The notes under the pieces were generated by a model. It was not told where the DNA came from and made no database searches. It worked only from the letters and a program-made list of their open reading frames with translations. DNA of 64,000 nucleotides from UKL13-2 sp947085425 (GTDB taxonomy: Bacteria; Pseudomonadota; Gammaproteobacteria; Burkholderiales; Usitatibacteraceae), in assembly GCA_947085425.1 (NCBI GenBank), contig CAMTWK010000011.1, positions 1 to 64,000 of the forward strand. The letters run 5' to 3'. The first letter of the stretch is position 1. Each line of letters begins with the position of its first letter. The position numbers and the translations under genes were made by a program. Shown in pieces: positions 8,083 to 17,232 of this stretch.

Positions 8083-9220
8083 AGTGACCGGTGTGGATGC
8101 CCGCCAGCCTCGGTGTCTGTCCGGCAATATTCTGACTCCGCGGGGATTTGTCTGCGGATCGGTGGAGATGATGGACGGTCACGTTGTTTCGATAACCGGT
8201 AGCGCCATCGATATTGCTACCGTGCGGGATACAAACACACCGATGATCCTGCCTGGATTTGTTGATTCACACGTGCATGGCGGTGGTGGTCGCGACATCA
8301 TGGAGGGTGGTGACGCGGTCAATAAAATTGCCGCCATTCATGCCGGCCACGGCACCACTTCAATGTTGGCGACCACCATGACCGCACCAGTAGCGGATTT
8401 GGATCGCGCCTTTGCGGCCCTGACTGATGTTGGTCGCCTTCGACAAACGGATGGCGCGCGCATATTGGGTGTGCACCTTGAAGGCCCGTTTATCAATCAG
8501 AGCATGCTTGGTGCGCAACCTGATTTTGCGCGGCCATTCGCGCTTGATGAGTTGGCAAAATTACACGCGATCGCACCGATTCGGCTGATTACCCTTGCGC
8601 CGGAAGTGCCGGGCAATATGGCTCTGATTGCCGGGCTGGTCGCAGCCGGATTTACGGTGCAGCTTGGCCACACCGCCGGCACCTACGAAGACGGCATCGA
8701 GGCCATGGCGCTGGGCGCAAAAGGATTCACCCATTTATTCAACGCCATGTCGGGCATGCATCACCGCAAACCTGGTATGGCCGGGGCCGCATTGGCCGGG
8801 GCCGACTATGCGGAAATCATCCCCGACATGCTGCATGTGCACGCTGGCGCCATTCGTGTTGCGCTGCGGGCGATTCCGAAATTATTTTGTGTCACCGATT
8901 CCACCGCGGCATCGGGCATGCCGGATGGTGAGTATCGTCTCGGCAGGCACACGGTGCGAAAATGTATGGGTGGTGTTCGGCTTGCAGACGGGACACTCGC
9001 GGGTTCGAGTTTGACGATGGATCAGGCGTTGCGAAATTTGGTGAATGTGATCGGACTGGATTTACACGAGGCATCACAGCGGGTTTCGACGTTTGCGGCG
9101 GACTATTTGGGCTTGGCAGACCGCGGTCGGATCGAAGTTGGTGCGTGGGCGGACCTGGTGGTTTTGGATCGCGATCTGCAAATTGACAATGTATTTATTG
9201 AGGGACATACGATTGGTTAA
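8075..9220 (+). CDS. nagA: N-acetylglucosamine-6-phosphate deacetylase
   Basis: A 381-residue amidohydrolase with a TIM-barrel metal site: HVHGG, HLEGP (catalytic-site glutamate), the histidines of GHTAG and HLFNAM, and the aspartate of VTDST. It converts GlcNAc-6-phosphate to glucosamine-6-phosphate and acetate in the cytoplasm. The GTG start overlaps the end of nagQ by eight bases and has GAG a few bases upstream. The product of MurQ (GlcNAc-6-phosphate plus lactate) enters the pathway at this step, which links this operon to the murQ operon 3 kb downstream. Confidence 0.93.
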   Translation: MSRVTGVDARQPRCLSGNILTPRGFVCGSVEMMDGHVVSITGSAIDIATVRDTNTPMILPGFVDSHVHGGGGRDIMEGGDAVNKIAAIHAGHGTTSMLATTMTAPVADLDRAFAALTDVGRLRQTDGARILGVHLEGPFINQSMLGAQPDFARPFALDELAKLHAIAPIRLITLAPEVPGNMALIAGLVAAGFTVQLGHTAGTYEDGIEAMALGAKGFTHLFNAMSGMHHRKPGMAGAALAGADYAEIIPDMLHVHAGAIRVALRAIPKLFCVTDSTAASGMPDGEYRLGRHTVRKCMGGVRLADGTLAGSSLTMDQALRNLVNVIGLDLHEASQRVSTFAADYLGLADRGRIEVGAWADLVVLDRDLQIDNVFIEGHTIG

Positions 9221-10256
9221 TCCTTCCGGCTTGCCGCCATCATGCATGCTGCAGGAAGCGCGGGAGGCGCCCATGGCGGTCGCCCGTCAGTTGGTTGCAG
9301 ACCAATCGCTGTATCAGGACTTTGCGCGGGCACTACGAGACTCCTCACCGACGGCGGTATTGACGGTTGCCCGAGGCAGTTCGGATCACGCCGCCCACTT
9401 CATGGCGTATCTGATCATGGCGCGGCTGGGAAAATTAGTCACATCATTGCCGATGTCGCTGATCACTCTGTACCAGACAAAAATTCAATGTGCAGGCTTG
9501 GTATCCATGGCGTTTTCGCAATCGGGCCAAAGTCCGGACTTGGTCGCACCCATGCGTTATTTCACCGACGGCGGAGCCACCACCGCCGCGTTTGTGAATG
9601 ACCCGACCTCACCTTTGGCTGCCGCTGCGCGGTGGGTCTTTCCGCTCCATGCCGGCACGGAAAAAAGTGTCGCGGCCACCAAAAGCTTCATTGCGCAGTT
9701 GGTCGCGGGCGCACGGGTTGCTGCGGAATGGCAACAGGACCGCGTGTTGCGTGCGGCGTTACAAAATTTGCCGCCGGCGTTGGCCGGGGCGGCCGCCGTT
9801 GACTGGACTGCTGGCATAGACGCCTTCAAAAACGTTGATCGGTTGTTTGTCATCGGTCGGGGAACCGGCTTGGCGGTGGCGATGGAAGCAGCACTCAAAT
9901 TCAAAGAAACCTGTGCCATTCAGGCGGAGGCATTTTCCGGGGCGGAAATTCGACACGGGCCGATGGCGTTGATTGATGCGGGTTACCCGTTGTTGATTTT
10001 TGCGCCGCGTGGTCCGGCGCAGCCGGGTTTGATCGCACTGGCCGATGAAATGCGCGCACGCGGGGCGAGGGTGGTATTGGCCGCTTCCGACGACATTGCC
10101 AGCGCCAATTTGCCGATTGTTGCCACGGACGCGGTTGATCTTGATCCGATATCCATGATTCAGAGTTTTTATCCGATGGTTGAAGCACTGGCGCGCGCAC
10201 GCGGGTTTGACCCCGACCAGCCAAAATTTTTGGCCAAGGTCACCCGCACCCAATAG
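9213..10256 (+). CDS. nagB-II: Glucosamine-6-phosphate deaminase, SIS-domain type (NagB-II)
   Basis: An isomerising deaminase with two SIS sugar-isomerase domains: VARGSSDHAA and SQSGQSPD in the first, GRGTGLAVAMEAALKFKETC in the second, with the linker TEKSVAATKSF. It lacks the glutamine-amidotransferase domain of GlmS, so it should run from glucosamine-6-phosphate to fructose-6-phosphate and ammonia. I place the start at TTG 9213, which has GAGGG eight bases upstream and overlaps nagA by eight bases (347 residues). The ATG at 9246, beginning MLQEAREAP where family members usually start, is the alternative. The frame stays open further upstream without an SD-like site. Confidence 0.88.
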   Translation: MVNPSGLPPSCMLQEAREAPMAVARQLVADQSLYQDFARALRDSSPTAVLTVARGSSDHAAHFMAYLIMARLGKLVTSLPMSLITLYQTKIQCAGLVSMAFSQSGQSPDLVAPMRYFTDGGATTAAFVNDPTSPLAAAARWVFPLHAGTEKSVAATKSFIAQLVAGARVAAEWQQDRVLRAALQNLPPALAGAAAVDWTAGIDAFKNVDRLFVIGRGTGLAVAMEAALKFKETCAIQAEAFSGAEIRHGPMALIDAGYPLLIFAPRGPAQPGLIALADEMRARGARVVLAASDDIASANLPIVATDAVDLDPISMIQSFYPMVEALARARGFDPDQPKFLAKVTRTQ

Positions 10257-10400
10257 CCGTTCGGACCAGTGCCGACATTTATGCCGTCATTGGCGGCCTC
10301 AAGATATCTGCCACGACGCCGAAAACCAGTTGACGGGCTTTGATGTGCAACTTTGCAGGATCGTGCCCGCGACTTTAATCGTCCCCGGAGGTTCACGGCC

Positions 10401-11501
10401 ATGCCCGCCCCAACAATACCCGCCAATGAAGCCAGCAGATTAGTGGCACTGCAGGCGCTGAATATTTTGGATACCCTGCCTGAGGAGCGGTTTGACCGGG
10501 TCACGCGCCTGGCCAAAAAATTATTCAATGTGCCGATTGTGCTGGTGTGCCTGGTCGACGCAGACCGCGTCTGGATCAAATCCGGATTTGGTTTGGAGCA
10601 AACTGATTACCCGCGCGGCACTTCATTTTGCGGACATACCATTCTTGAAAACGATATGCTGGTGGTGTCCGATACCAATGAGGATGAACGCTTCAGCGAT
10701 AGCGCGCTGGTGGTGGATCCGCCCAATATTCGCTTTTATGCCGGTTACCCGTTAACGGTCAGCGGCGGGGTGCGCATCGGCACCCTGTGTTTGTTGGATG
10801 TGGTGCCGCGCAGCTTCGACGAGAAAGAATGTGATTTGCTGCGCGATTTGGGGAGAATGGTTGAGCAGGATTTTATTGCTCTGGAGTTGGCCACGACCGA
10901 TGATTTGACCAAACTGGCCAACCGGCGCGGATTTGAAACCCTGGCCCATCACGTTTTGACCACTTGTAATCGCATGACCATTCCGGCCTCGCTGTTGTTT
11001 TTTGACCTGCGTGGCATCAAACAAATTAATCAAAGATTTGGACGCGCCGAAGGTGATCGTGCGATTACTGTTTTTGCGGACGTGTTACAACGACAATTAC
11101 GCGGCAGTGATGTGGTCGGTCGTTTTGGCAGTGATGAATTCGTCGCCGTGGTGGTCGATTTGGGCGCCAACGGTGCCGATGAAATTGTCAAACGGGTGCG
11201 ACACAATCTGGATGTCCTGAACGGCTACAACAACCGTGGATATGAGATTGGATTCAGCGTGGGCAGAATTGAGTACAACGAAGTGAAACACACTTCGATT
11301 GCCTGCTTGCTTGCAGAGGCCGACCGGGTCATTTACGCCAACAAACGCTCTTGCGCGGTGGCCCATGAACACATCGCGCAAACGGGTGATCAGGTGGTGA
11401 CCCATTTGGTGAATGACCTTAAGCCGATAGACACGCAAAAATATTCTGTCTATCAAACCAAAGCATATTCCAAGTCGCAGGCCGCCTCGCCGCGAATATA
11501 A
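10401..11501 (+). CDS. GAF-GGDEF protein, probable diguanylate cyclase with GSDEF motif
   Basis: A 366-residue cytoplasmic protein: GAF sensor domain (about residues 22-165, with the conserved SFCGHTI and RFYAGYPL) and a GGDEF domain (about 166-340). The signature is GSDEF (243-247) instead of GGDEF, and an RxxD inhibitory site (R234-D237) lies five residues upstream, as in product-inhibited cyclases. A serine at the second position may lower or abolish activity, so it could instead be a c-di-GMP sensor. CGGAGG at 10386-10391 supports the ATG at 10401. It sits between the nag and mur operons and may be unrelated to them. Confidence 0.82.
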   Translation: MPAPTIPANEASRLVALQALNILDTLPEERFDRVTRLAKKLFNVPIVLVCLVDADRVWIKSGFGLEQTDYPRGTSFCGHTILENDMLVVSDTNEDERFSDSALVVDPPNIRFYAGYPLTVSGGVRIGTLCLLDVVPRSFDEKECDLLRDLGRMVEQDFIALELATTDDLTKLANRRGFETLAHHVLTTCNRMTIPASLLFFDLRGIKQINQRFGRAEGDRAITVFADVLQRQLRGSDVVGRFGSDEFVAVVVDLGANGADEIVKRVRHNLDVLNGYNNRGYEIGFSVGRIEYNEVKHTSIACLLAEADRVIYANKRSCAVAHEHIAQTGDQVVTHLVNDLKPIDTQKYSVYQTKAYSKSQAASPRI

Positions 11502-11720
11502 CCTGCTTAGCCAGCCCGTTTATTCTGCAATTCTTGCCCGTTGACGCCGGACGCTTTTACCCAAGGCGTCAACCTTGCCGCGCTAAATTTTCTCCATCAC
11601 GCGCCGCCCTGGCTGACGTTTTTCTCCAAAAATTTAAGGGTGGCGATTGTGACCGATTATCGTCTGGTCATTGTTCGGTCATTCGCCTATTTGCGGTAGC
11701 CTACAAGCGATCGCTGTTGG

Positions 11721-11818
11721 TAATCAACCTTGCGAAGTCAGTTTGGATACGCAGAATTTATTGCTCGCCAACACTGAAAAACATATGCAAGGCGGGCCGA
11801 CCCGTGAAATATGCAGGC
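11721..11818 (+). mobile_element. MITE-like repeat, copy 3 (right half only)
   Basis: About 98 bp align with the right half of copy 2 (ATCAACCTT, GCAGAATTTAT, GGCGGGCCGACCCGTG) and end in the same terminus CCCGTGAAATATGCAGGC (11801-11818). The left terminus and left half are absent, and identity is lower than between copies 1 and 2. This suggests an older, decayed insertion. Confidence 0.65.
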
Positions 11819-11858
11819 CCTAGGTCGTGCCAAAAATAGGCCACACTGCGACCACTAA

Positions 11859-11878
11859 CTGGTATGCTACTGGTATTT
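11859..11878 (+). promoter_or_regulatory. Proposed NagQ-type operator, site B
   Basis: The sequence CTGGTATGCTACTGGTATTT has two CTGGTAT words with the same 11-bp period as sites A and C. It lies about 195 bp upstream of the murQ start codon, in a region with no other gene. The distance suggests a promoter well upstream of the start, leaving a leader of more than 100 nt. Confidence 0.55.
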
Positions 11879-12072
11879 CAGCGAGTGTTGTTTGGGCGGT
11901 TCGGCAATGCGCCCATTTTGCCGCTGTTTGCATTGTCGTCCACGGTTTGTATAGGTGTCCAGGTAAAATGCAAAAAGAATACTGGTAGCGGTTTTCCAGT
12001 CATTTTTGTCGCAAACGCCGCGCCTATAAACAGAGTTGGTTATTGGCTTTTTCATTTTTTGACATTTTGAAT

Positions 12073-12966
12073 ATGACGCTAAAGACCGAAACGCCCAATA
12101 TTGACCACGGCACACTTGACGAATATCCGGTAGAGAAGTTGGTCAATGTTTTGATTGACGACCAATTTCATGCGGTTGCCGCGGTGCTTGCCGCCAATGC
12201 CGCCATTGCCGCGGCGGTGGCAGCAGCAATGCCACGGATTCGTGCCGGTGGTCGTTTAATTTATGTCGGAGCAGGCACCTCTGGTCGTCTTGGTCTATTG
12301 GATAGTGTTGAGCTCTATCCAACTTTTTCCTGGCCGACCGATCATGCCGTGGCGTTGCTGGCCGGTGGCCGCGAGGCCATGTTTAAGGCGGTTGAAGGTG
12401 CCGAGGACAGCCGTGAGCAGGGCGCGAGTGACATCGCGCAGGCCAAGGTGGGTAAAAGCGATGTGGTGATTGTTTTGGCCGCTTCCGGTACCACGCCGTA
12501 TGCCTTGGGTGCAATGGCGGCCGCTCATGCGGCTGGTGCATTAACAATTGGCATAGCCAATAATCCCGCCACGCCGGTTGTATTGGAGGCGGAGTGCGGC
12601 ATCACCCTCGACACCGGCAGCGAAATGATCTCCGGCAGCACCCGCTTGAAAGCGGGCACGGCACAAAAAATTGCGCTCAACACCATCTCCAGCGCCATCA
12701 TGGTCAGACTCAACAAGGTATATGGAAATTTGATGGTCGATTTAAAGCCAACCAACGCGAAATTGATCCGCCGCGCGGTTCGCTTGACCAAACTCGCCAC
12801 CGACTGCGACGAACAGACGGCGGGCGATACACTTAAAGCCTGCGGGTATCATGTCAAAGTTGCGATAGTTGCCATCAAAAAAAACATGACGGTCGAGCAG
12901 GCAGAGTCGGCATTGGCGGCGGCAAGCGGTAGTGTGCGGGCTGCATTAAATAATTCTCCCGGCTAA
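12073..12966 (+). CDS. murQ: N-acetylmuramic acid 6-phosphate etherase
   Basis: A 297-residue SIS-domain lyase-type etherase that splits MurNAc-6-phosphate into GlcNAc-6-phosphate and D-lactate. Family signatures are VGAGTSGRLGLLDSVELYPTF, the EGAEDS region with a catalytic acid, GSTRLKAGTAQK and KVYGNLMVDLKPTN. The ATG at 12073 gives the usual length; a TTG 30 bases upstream is less likely. It heads a run of rightward genes (AmpG-like permease, nagX, GHL10 hydrolase, kinase, amidase, serine hydrolase) that reads as a murein-recycling operon. No AnmK gene, which would make MurNAc-6-phosphate from anhydroMurNAc, is present in the window. Confidence 0.93.
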   Translation: MTLKTETPNIDHGTLDEYPVEKLVNVLIDDQFHAVAAVLAANAAIAAAVAAAMPRIRAGGRLIYVGAGTSGRLGLLDSVELYPTFSWPTDHAVALLAGGREAMFKAVEGAEDSREQGASDIAQAKVGKSDVVIVLAASGTTPYALGAMAAAHAAGALTIGIANNPATPVVLEAECGITLDTGSEMISGSTRLKAGTAQKIALNTISSAIMVRLNKVYGNLMVDLKPTNAKLIRRAVRLTKLATDCDEQTAGDTLKACGYHVKVAIVAIKKNMTVEQAESALAAASGSVRAALNNSPG

Positions 12967-13050
12967 GTTTGGTTAGGGCATTGTGCAATTGGCCAGGACG
13001 TGGCAACAGCACAAAACAACGGGGCCGGGTCATGATCAGGATGGCGAAAA

Positions 13051-14370
13051 TTGAGCACAGAAAAATTTGATTTGAACCGGCAACCAGTGTTGGGCGATCG
13101 GGCCAAAACCCCGTGGGCGTGGATACCATCGTTGTATTTTGGCCAGGGCATTCCTTACGTGGTGGTGATGATGTTGTCGGTCATCATGTACAAAAACCTG
13201 GACGTCTCCAATACCGATATTGCGCTGTACACCAGCTGGCTGTATTTGCCATGGGTGATCAAACCACTTTGGTCGCCGTTGGTCGATATGTTCCGCACCA
13301 AGCGCCATTGGATTGTAGTGCTGCAATTTCTAATCGGTGTCTCATTGGCGATGGTGGCGTTGACCATTCCCACCAGTGGATTTTTCCAAATGACGCTGGC
13401 GGTGTTTTGGTTGATGGCGTTCAGTTCCGCCACGCACGACATTGCCGCCGATGGTTTTTATATGTTGGCGCTCAAGCAGCATCAACAGGCGGCGTTTGTC
13501 GGCGTGCGCTCGACGTTCTACCGCATCGCCATGATTTCCGGGCAGGGCGGATTGGTGTACTTGGCCGGCAAGTTGGGCGAGATTACCGGAAATGTGGTAT
13601 GGGCGTGGTCGATAGTGTTTTGGGTATTGGCGGGTTTGTTTTTGTTGTTGTCGGTCTATCACCGCTTTGTATTGCCCCGCCCCGAATCGGATGTGACGGT
13701 GTCCGGTGGGGGCAACCTCTTGGAAGAATTTCTGATCACCTTCAAGTCGTTTTTTGTGCGCGCCGATATCTGGTTGGTGTTGGCATTTTTGTTGACCTTT
13801 CGTTTGGGCGAAGCGCAGGCACTCAAACTGATCGGACCGTTTCTGTTGGATCCGGTCAGCAAAGGCGGGTTGGGTCTGACCACCGCAAATTTTGGTTTGG
13901 TTTATGGCACGTTTGGCGTGTTGGCGTTAACCCTCGGCGGGTTGTTGGGGGGGTATACGATTTCGCGTGGTGGACTCAAGAAGTGGATTTGGCCGATGTT
14001 GTTTGCGGTGCATATCCCCAACCTGGCTTTTGTTTTTTTGGCCACCACGCAGCCCAGCAGTCAGTTGGTGATTGTAGCGGCGATCATGTTTGAACAATTT
14101 GGTTATGGTTTTGGTTTTGCCGCTTATTTGTTGTTCATGATTATGGTGGCGGATAACAACGGCAAAGGTATCCACAAAACGGCGCACTATGCGATCTGTA
14201 CCGGATTTATGGCGCTCGGCATGATGCTACCGGGAATGATCAGCGGCTGGATCCAAACCCAGCTTGGTTATTTGCAGTTTTTTATCTGGGTTTGTTTATG
14301 TACCATTCCCTCAATCATCGTCACCTTGTTTTTGAAGATTGATCCGGCATTTGGGAAAAAGGTCGATTGA
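13051..14370 (+). CDS. AmpG-like MFS permease, probable muropeptide/amino-sugar importer
   Basis: A 439-residue major facilitator protein with about 12 membrane segments, of the AmpG/PAT branch (PWAWIPSLYFGQGIPYVVV, LPWVIKPLWSPLVD, FSSATHDIAADGFY). AmpG proteins import GlcNAc-anhydroMurNAc (peptides) across the inner membrane. Its position directly after murQ supports a murein-fragment substrate, although plain GlcNAc or MurNAc is possible. The start is TTG 13051 with CAGGA about ten bases upstream; no ATG in this frame fits better. The next gene begins one base after its stop. Confidence 0.85.
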   Translation: MSTEKFDLNRQPVLGDRAKTPWAWIPSLYFGQGIPYVVVMMLSVIMYKNLDVSNTDIALYTSWLYLPWVIKPLWSPLVDMFRTKRHWIVVLQFLIGVSLAMVALTIPTSGFFQMTLAVFWLMAFSSATHDIAADGFYMLALKQHQQAAFVGVRSTFYRIAMISGQGGLVYLAGKLGEITGNVVWAWSIVFWVLAGLFLLLSVYHRFVLPRPESDVTVSGGGNLLEEFLITFKSFFVRADIWLVLAFLLTFRLGEAQALKLIGPFLLDPVSKGGLGLTTANFGLVYGTFGVLALTLGGLLGGYTISRGGLKKWIWPMLFAVHIPNLAFVFLATTQPSSQLVIVAAIMFEQFGYGFGFAAYLLFMIMVADNNGKGIHKTAHYAICTGFMALGMMLPGMISGWIQTQLGYLQFFIWVCLCTIPSIIVTLFLKIDPAFGKKVD

Positions 14371-14371
14371 C

Positions 14372-15556
14372 GTGACCGTGGTACATGATCCGGCGTCGTT
14401 GTCGAACCGTCTGGTTTCGCTGGATGCTTTTCGTGGTTTTACCATCGCCGCCATGGTGCTGGTGAATAATCCCGGTGATTGGGGCAATCTCTATTCACAA
14501 CTGGCCCACGCCGAATGGCATGGTTGGACATTCACCGACTGGGTGTTTCCGTTTTTTCTGTTTATCTGTGGCGTGTCGATGACACTCTCCATCGCCAAGC
14601 GGCGCGTGAGTGCCAGCGGGTCGGCGGCCAATAATGTGGCATTGATGTTGACGCTTTGGAAGCGCGCGGGGATTATTTTCTTAATCGGCTTGATGCTGAA
14701 TTTCATTCCGAATTTTGATTTCAACACGGTGCGTATTCCCGGTGTGTTGCAGCGTATTGCCCTATGCACGGCGTTGGCTGCGCCTATTGTGTTGTTCTGT
14801 CCATGGCGCGCCCAGCTGGCTTGGATTGTTGTGTTGCTGGCCGTTTATACCGCGGTGATGTTGCTGGTTGCCGTGCCGGACAGCGCCGGGGTGGTCGCGG
14901 CAGGGGTGCTCGAGCCGGGGCGTGACGTCGGCGCTTATATTGATCGCCAGTTGCTGTCCGGTCACCTTTGGGCAAAGTCAAAAACATGGGATCCGGAAGG
15001 GTTGTTCAGCACCATTCCGGCGTTAACCAGTATGTTGTTTGGTGTGTTGCTTGGTCACTGGCTCGCCAGTCCTGGTGGACACGCCGGCAAAACCGTGTGG
15101 ATGATGTTGGCGGGGTTATTGTGTTTATGGGTGGGTGTTGTCATCGATGCGACTGTTATGCCGATTAACAAGAGCCTGTGGACCCCCTCTTATGCCATTT
15201 TTATGACCGGTTGGGGCTTGTTGATGTTTGCTGCGTTTTATTGGTTGATCGACGGTTGTGATTCGGCGAGCATCCGCGCACAAGCGCAAAAGTGGCTGCG
15301 GCCGTTTACGATCTTTGGCATGAACGCACTGTTTATATTTGCGTTTTCCGGGCTGGTGGCAAAAATGTTGGGCGTGATCAAATTCACCCAGACTGATGGC
15401 GGCTTACTGTCGTTAAAAGCTATTCTGTACGCGCCGATCAAGGCCTTACCCATCGCCGCGGTGAATCAATCGTTATTGTTTGCAATTTTGTTTAACCTCG
15501 CCATGTTTTTGATTGCGTGGTTCATGTGGAAAAAGAAATGGTTTATCAAGGTTTAG
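14372..15556 (+). CDS. nagX: NagX-like membrane protein (DUF5009/HGSNAT family acyltransferase-like)
   Basis: A 394-residue protein with about ten membrane segments and the N-terminal signature SLDAFRGFTIAAMVLVNNPG shared with lysosomal heparan-alpha-glucosaminide N-acetyltransferase. Bacterial members (NagX) are recurrent in nag regulons, but their reaction is not firmly established; acetylation of glucosamine or transport have been considered. The GTG start at 14372 follows the permease stop by one base. The gene downstream begins three bases after its stop, so it lies within the operon. Confidence 0.8.
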   Translation: MTVVHDPASLSNRLVSLDAFRGFTIAAMVLVNNPGDWGNLYSQLAHAEWHGWTFTDWVFPFFLFICGVSMTLSIAKRRVSASGSAANNVALMLTLWKRAGIIFLIGLMLNFIPNFDFNTVRIPGVLQRIALCTALAAPIVLFCPWRAQLAWIVVLLAVYTAVMLLVAVPDSAGVVAAGVLEPGRDVGAYIDRQLLSGHLWAKSKTWDPEGLFSTIPALTSMLFGVLLGHWLASPGGHAGKTVWMMLAGLLCLWVGVVIDATVMPINKSLWTPSYAIFMTGWGLLMFAAFYWLIDGCDSASIRAQAQKWLRPFTIFGMNALFIFAFSGLVAKMLGVIKFTQTDGGLLSLKAILYAPIKALPIAAVNQSLLFAILFNLAMFLIAWFMWKKKWFIKV

Positions 15557-15558
15557 TG

Positions 15559-17232
15559 ATGAAGACGTTTTGTGTTTTATTCATGGGCCTTTTGGTTGCC
15601 TGTGCCGAACCCAGACCAAAGCCGGTCGATGTGGTCGGCGAGCCGCCGGCCGTGCCACGTGAATTTCGTGCCGTGTGGGTGGCGACGGTTGCCAATATCG
15701 ATTGGCCGAGCAAACGCGACTTGTCGGTCGCCCAACAACAAGCTGAGATTGTGGCCATTCTCGATCGCGCCAAGGAGCTCAATTTAAATGCAGTGGTGTT
15801 GCAGGTGCGCACCAGCGCCGACGCCTTGTACGACTCGGCGTTGGAGCCGTGGTCAGAATATTTGACCGGCACGCAGGGTAAGGCACCGGAGCCGTTTTAT
15901 GACCCGTTGAAGATGTGGGTGGATGAGGCGCACCAACGAGGCTTGGAATTACACGCCTGGTTCAATCCCTATCGCGCCCGCAGCAATCAAGCGAAGTCGG
16001 TCAACGCAAAAAATCATATTGCCAATACCAATCCGGCGGTAGTGAAAACTTATGGTGGATTTTTGTGGATGGATCCGGGTGAAGCTGCCGCCTCGGAACA
16101 GACACTAAAGGTGATCTTGGACGTGGTGCGTCGTTACGATATTGATGGTGTGCATATCGATGATTATTTTTATCCGTATCCGCTGCCGATGCCCGGTACG
16201 GCTGTGCCGCCCCCATCCGCAGACGATACCCCGCAAGCGCGTGCCGAATTGCCGTTTCCAGACGAGCCGGCGTGGCAGGCCTATTTAAAAAATGTGGCCG
16301 CGCAGCCGGGTGCGGGGGGCGTAGGCAATGGCGCACAAAGTACGGCAGCGAAACTTTCTCGTGCCGACTGGCGGCGGCAAAACGTCAACAATTTAATCGA
16401 GCGGATTCACTTTGGAATCAAAAGTGAAAAGGCATGGGTGAAATTCGGCATCAGCCCGTTTGGTTTGGGCAAGCCGGAAAAACGCCCGCCGGGCATCGCT
16501 GGTTTTAGTCAATACGACAAACTTTATGCGGACGCCGAGTTGTGGCTGCAAAAAGGCTGGCTTGATTATTTCACGCCGCAACTCTACTGGGCGGTGGATC
16601 AAAAGGCGCAGGCTTATGGTGTGTTGTTGGACTATTGGGCAAAAGAAAACACCCTGGGACGCCACCTTTGGCCGGGTTTGTATACCAGTCGTATCAACGA
16701 CACTGATAAATCTTGGCTGCCGGAAGAAATCGTCAGGCAGATCAATTTGACGCGCTTAAAAAATGTCAGCGATCCAATGGTGAGCGGCCATGTGCATTTC
16801 AGTATGGTGGCGATGGCACAAAACCGGCGGGGATTAAATGATCAACTCAAAACAAATCTGTACCAAACTGCGGCGCTGATTCCGGCAACACCCTGGCTTG
16901 GATTACACACACCGCTTGCACCGGTGGTGACACTTTCGCGCGATCTGGATCGCCCGAATAAAATTCGTGTCAGAATTTCCCCGTCGGCCGAGTCAGGCGG
17001 GCGTGCCGTTTCCCACGCCGTTTTTTGGATGCTGGTAAACGGCGGCTGGCAGCACAAGATTGAAGCAGTCGGCAATGATCCGGCGCTGGCATCGACAAAA
17101 ATGCTGGTATTGGATGAGTTGGCAGGATTGCCTGAGGCGATTGTTGTATCGATGGTTGATCGTGTTGGCAACGAAAGTGCGCGCATTCGAATTGACCAAC
17201 CACAGTTGCTGGCCGCCAAGGGGGCGATGTGA
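15559..17232 (+). CDS. GHL10 (DigH/YngK-like) glycosyl hydrolase lipoprotein
   Basis: A 557-residue lipoprotein: signal peptide with lipobox LVAC (cysteine at residue 15), then a TIM-barrel of the glycosyl-hydrolase-like 10 family (FRAVWVATVANIDWPS, LNAVVLQVRTSADALY, LHAWFNPYRA, IDGVHIDDYFYPYP with acidic candidate catalytic residues). E. coli DigH of this family cleaves peptide-free (denuded) peptidoglycan glycan strands. The position among murQ, AmpG-like, kinase and AmiD-like genes strongly suggests murein glycan as substrate here too. An insertion of low-complexity sequence follows the catalytic loop. ATG 15559 is chosen because it places the lipobox correctly; the stop overlaps the next gene by four bases. 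Confidence 0.85.
   Translation: MKTFCVLFMGLLVACAEPRPKPVDVVGEPPAVPREFRAVWVATVANIDWPSKRDLSVAQQQAEIVAILDRAKELNLNAVVLQVRTSADALYDSALEPWSEYLTGTQGKAPEPFYDPLKMWVDEAHQRGLELHAWFNPYRARSNQAKSVNAKNHIANTNPAVVKTYGGFLWMDPGEAAASEQTLKVILDVVRRYDIDGVHIDDYFYPYPLPMPGTAVPPPSADDTPQARAELPFPDEPAWQAYLKNVAAQPGAGGVGNGAQSTAAKLSRADWRRQNVNNLIERIHFGIKSEKAWVKFGISPFGLGKPEKRPPGIAGFSQYDKLYADAELWLQKGWLDYFTPQLYWAVDQKAQAYGVLLDYWAKENTLGRHLWPGLYTSRINDTDKSWLPEEIVRQINLTRLKNVSDPMVSGHVHFSMVAMAQNRRGLNDQLKTNLYQTAALIPATPWLGLHTPLAPVVTLSRDLDRPNKIRVRISPSAESGGRAVSHAVFWMLVNGGWQHKIEAVGNDPALASTKMLVLDELAGLPEAIVVSMVDRVGNESARIRIDQPQLLAAKGAM

Larger units (their letters stand above)
11502..12072. other. 571-bp gene-free region before murQ
   Basis: No credible gene. 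From left to right it holds an inverted repeat with 9-bp perfect arms (GTTGACGCC 11540-11548 and GGCGTCAAC 11565-11573, no T-run), a partial MITE copy (11721-11818), the proposed operator site B (11859-11878) and an A+T-rich stretch leading to murQ. Short reading frames here show no family features. Confidence 0.6.

Noticed and set aside
11540..11573. 9-bp inverted repeat after the GGDEF gene as a terminator
   Set aside because: The loop is 16 nt and no T-run follows on either strand.
13113..14093. 326-codon plus frame within the AmpG-like gene
   Set aside because: Same-strand shadow in another frame; composition is rich in Val, Gly and His with no membrane pattern, while the other frame is a clear transporter.
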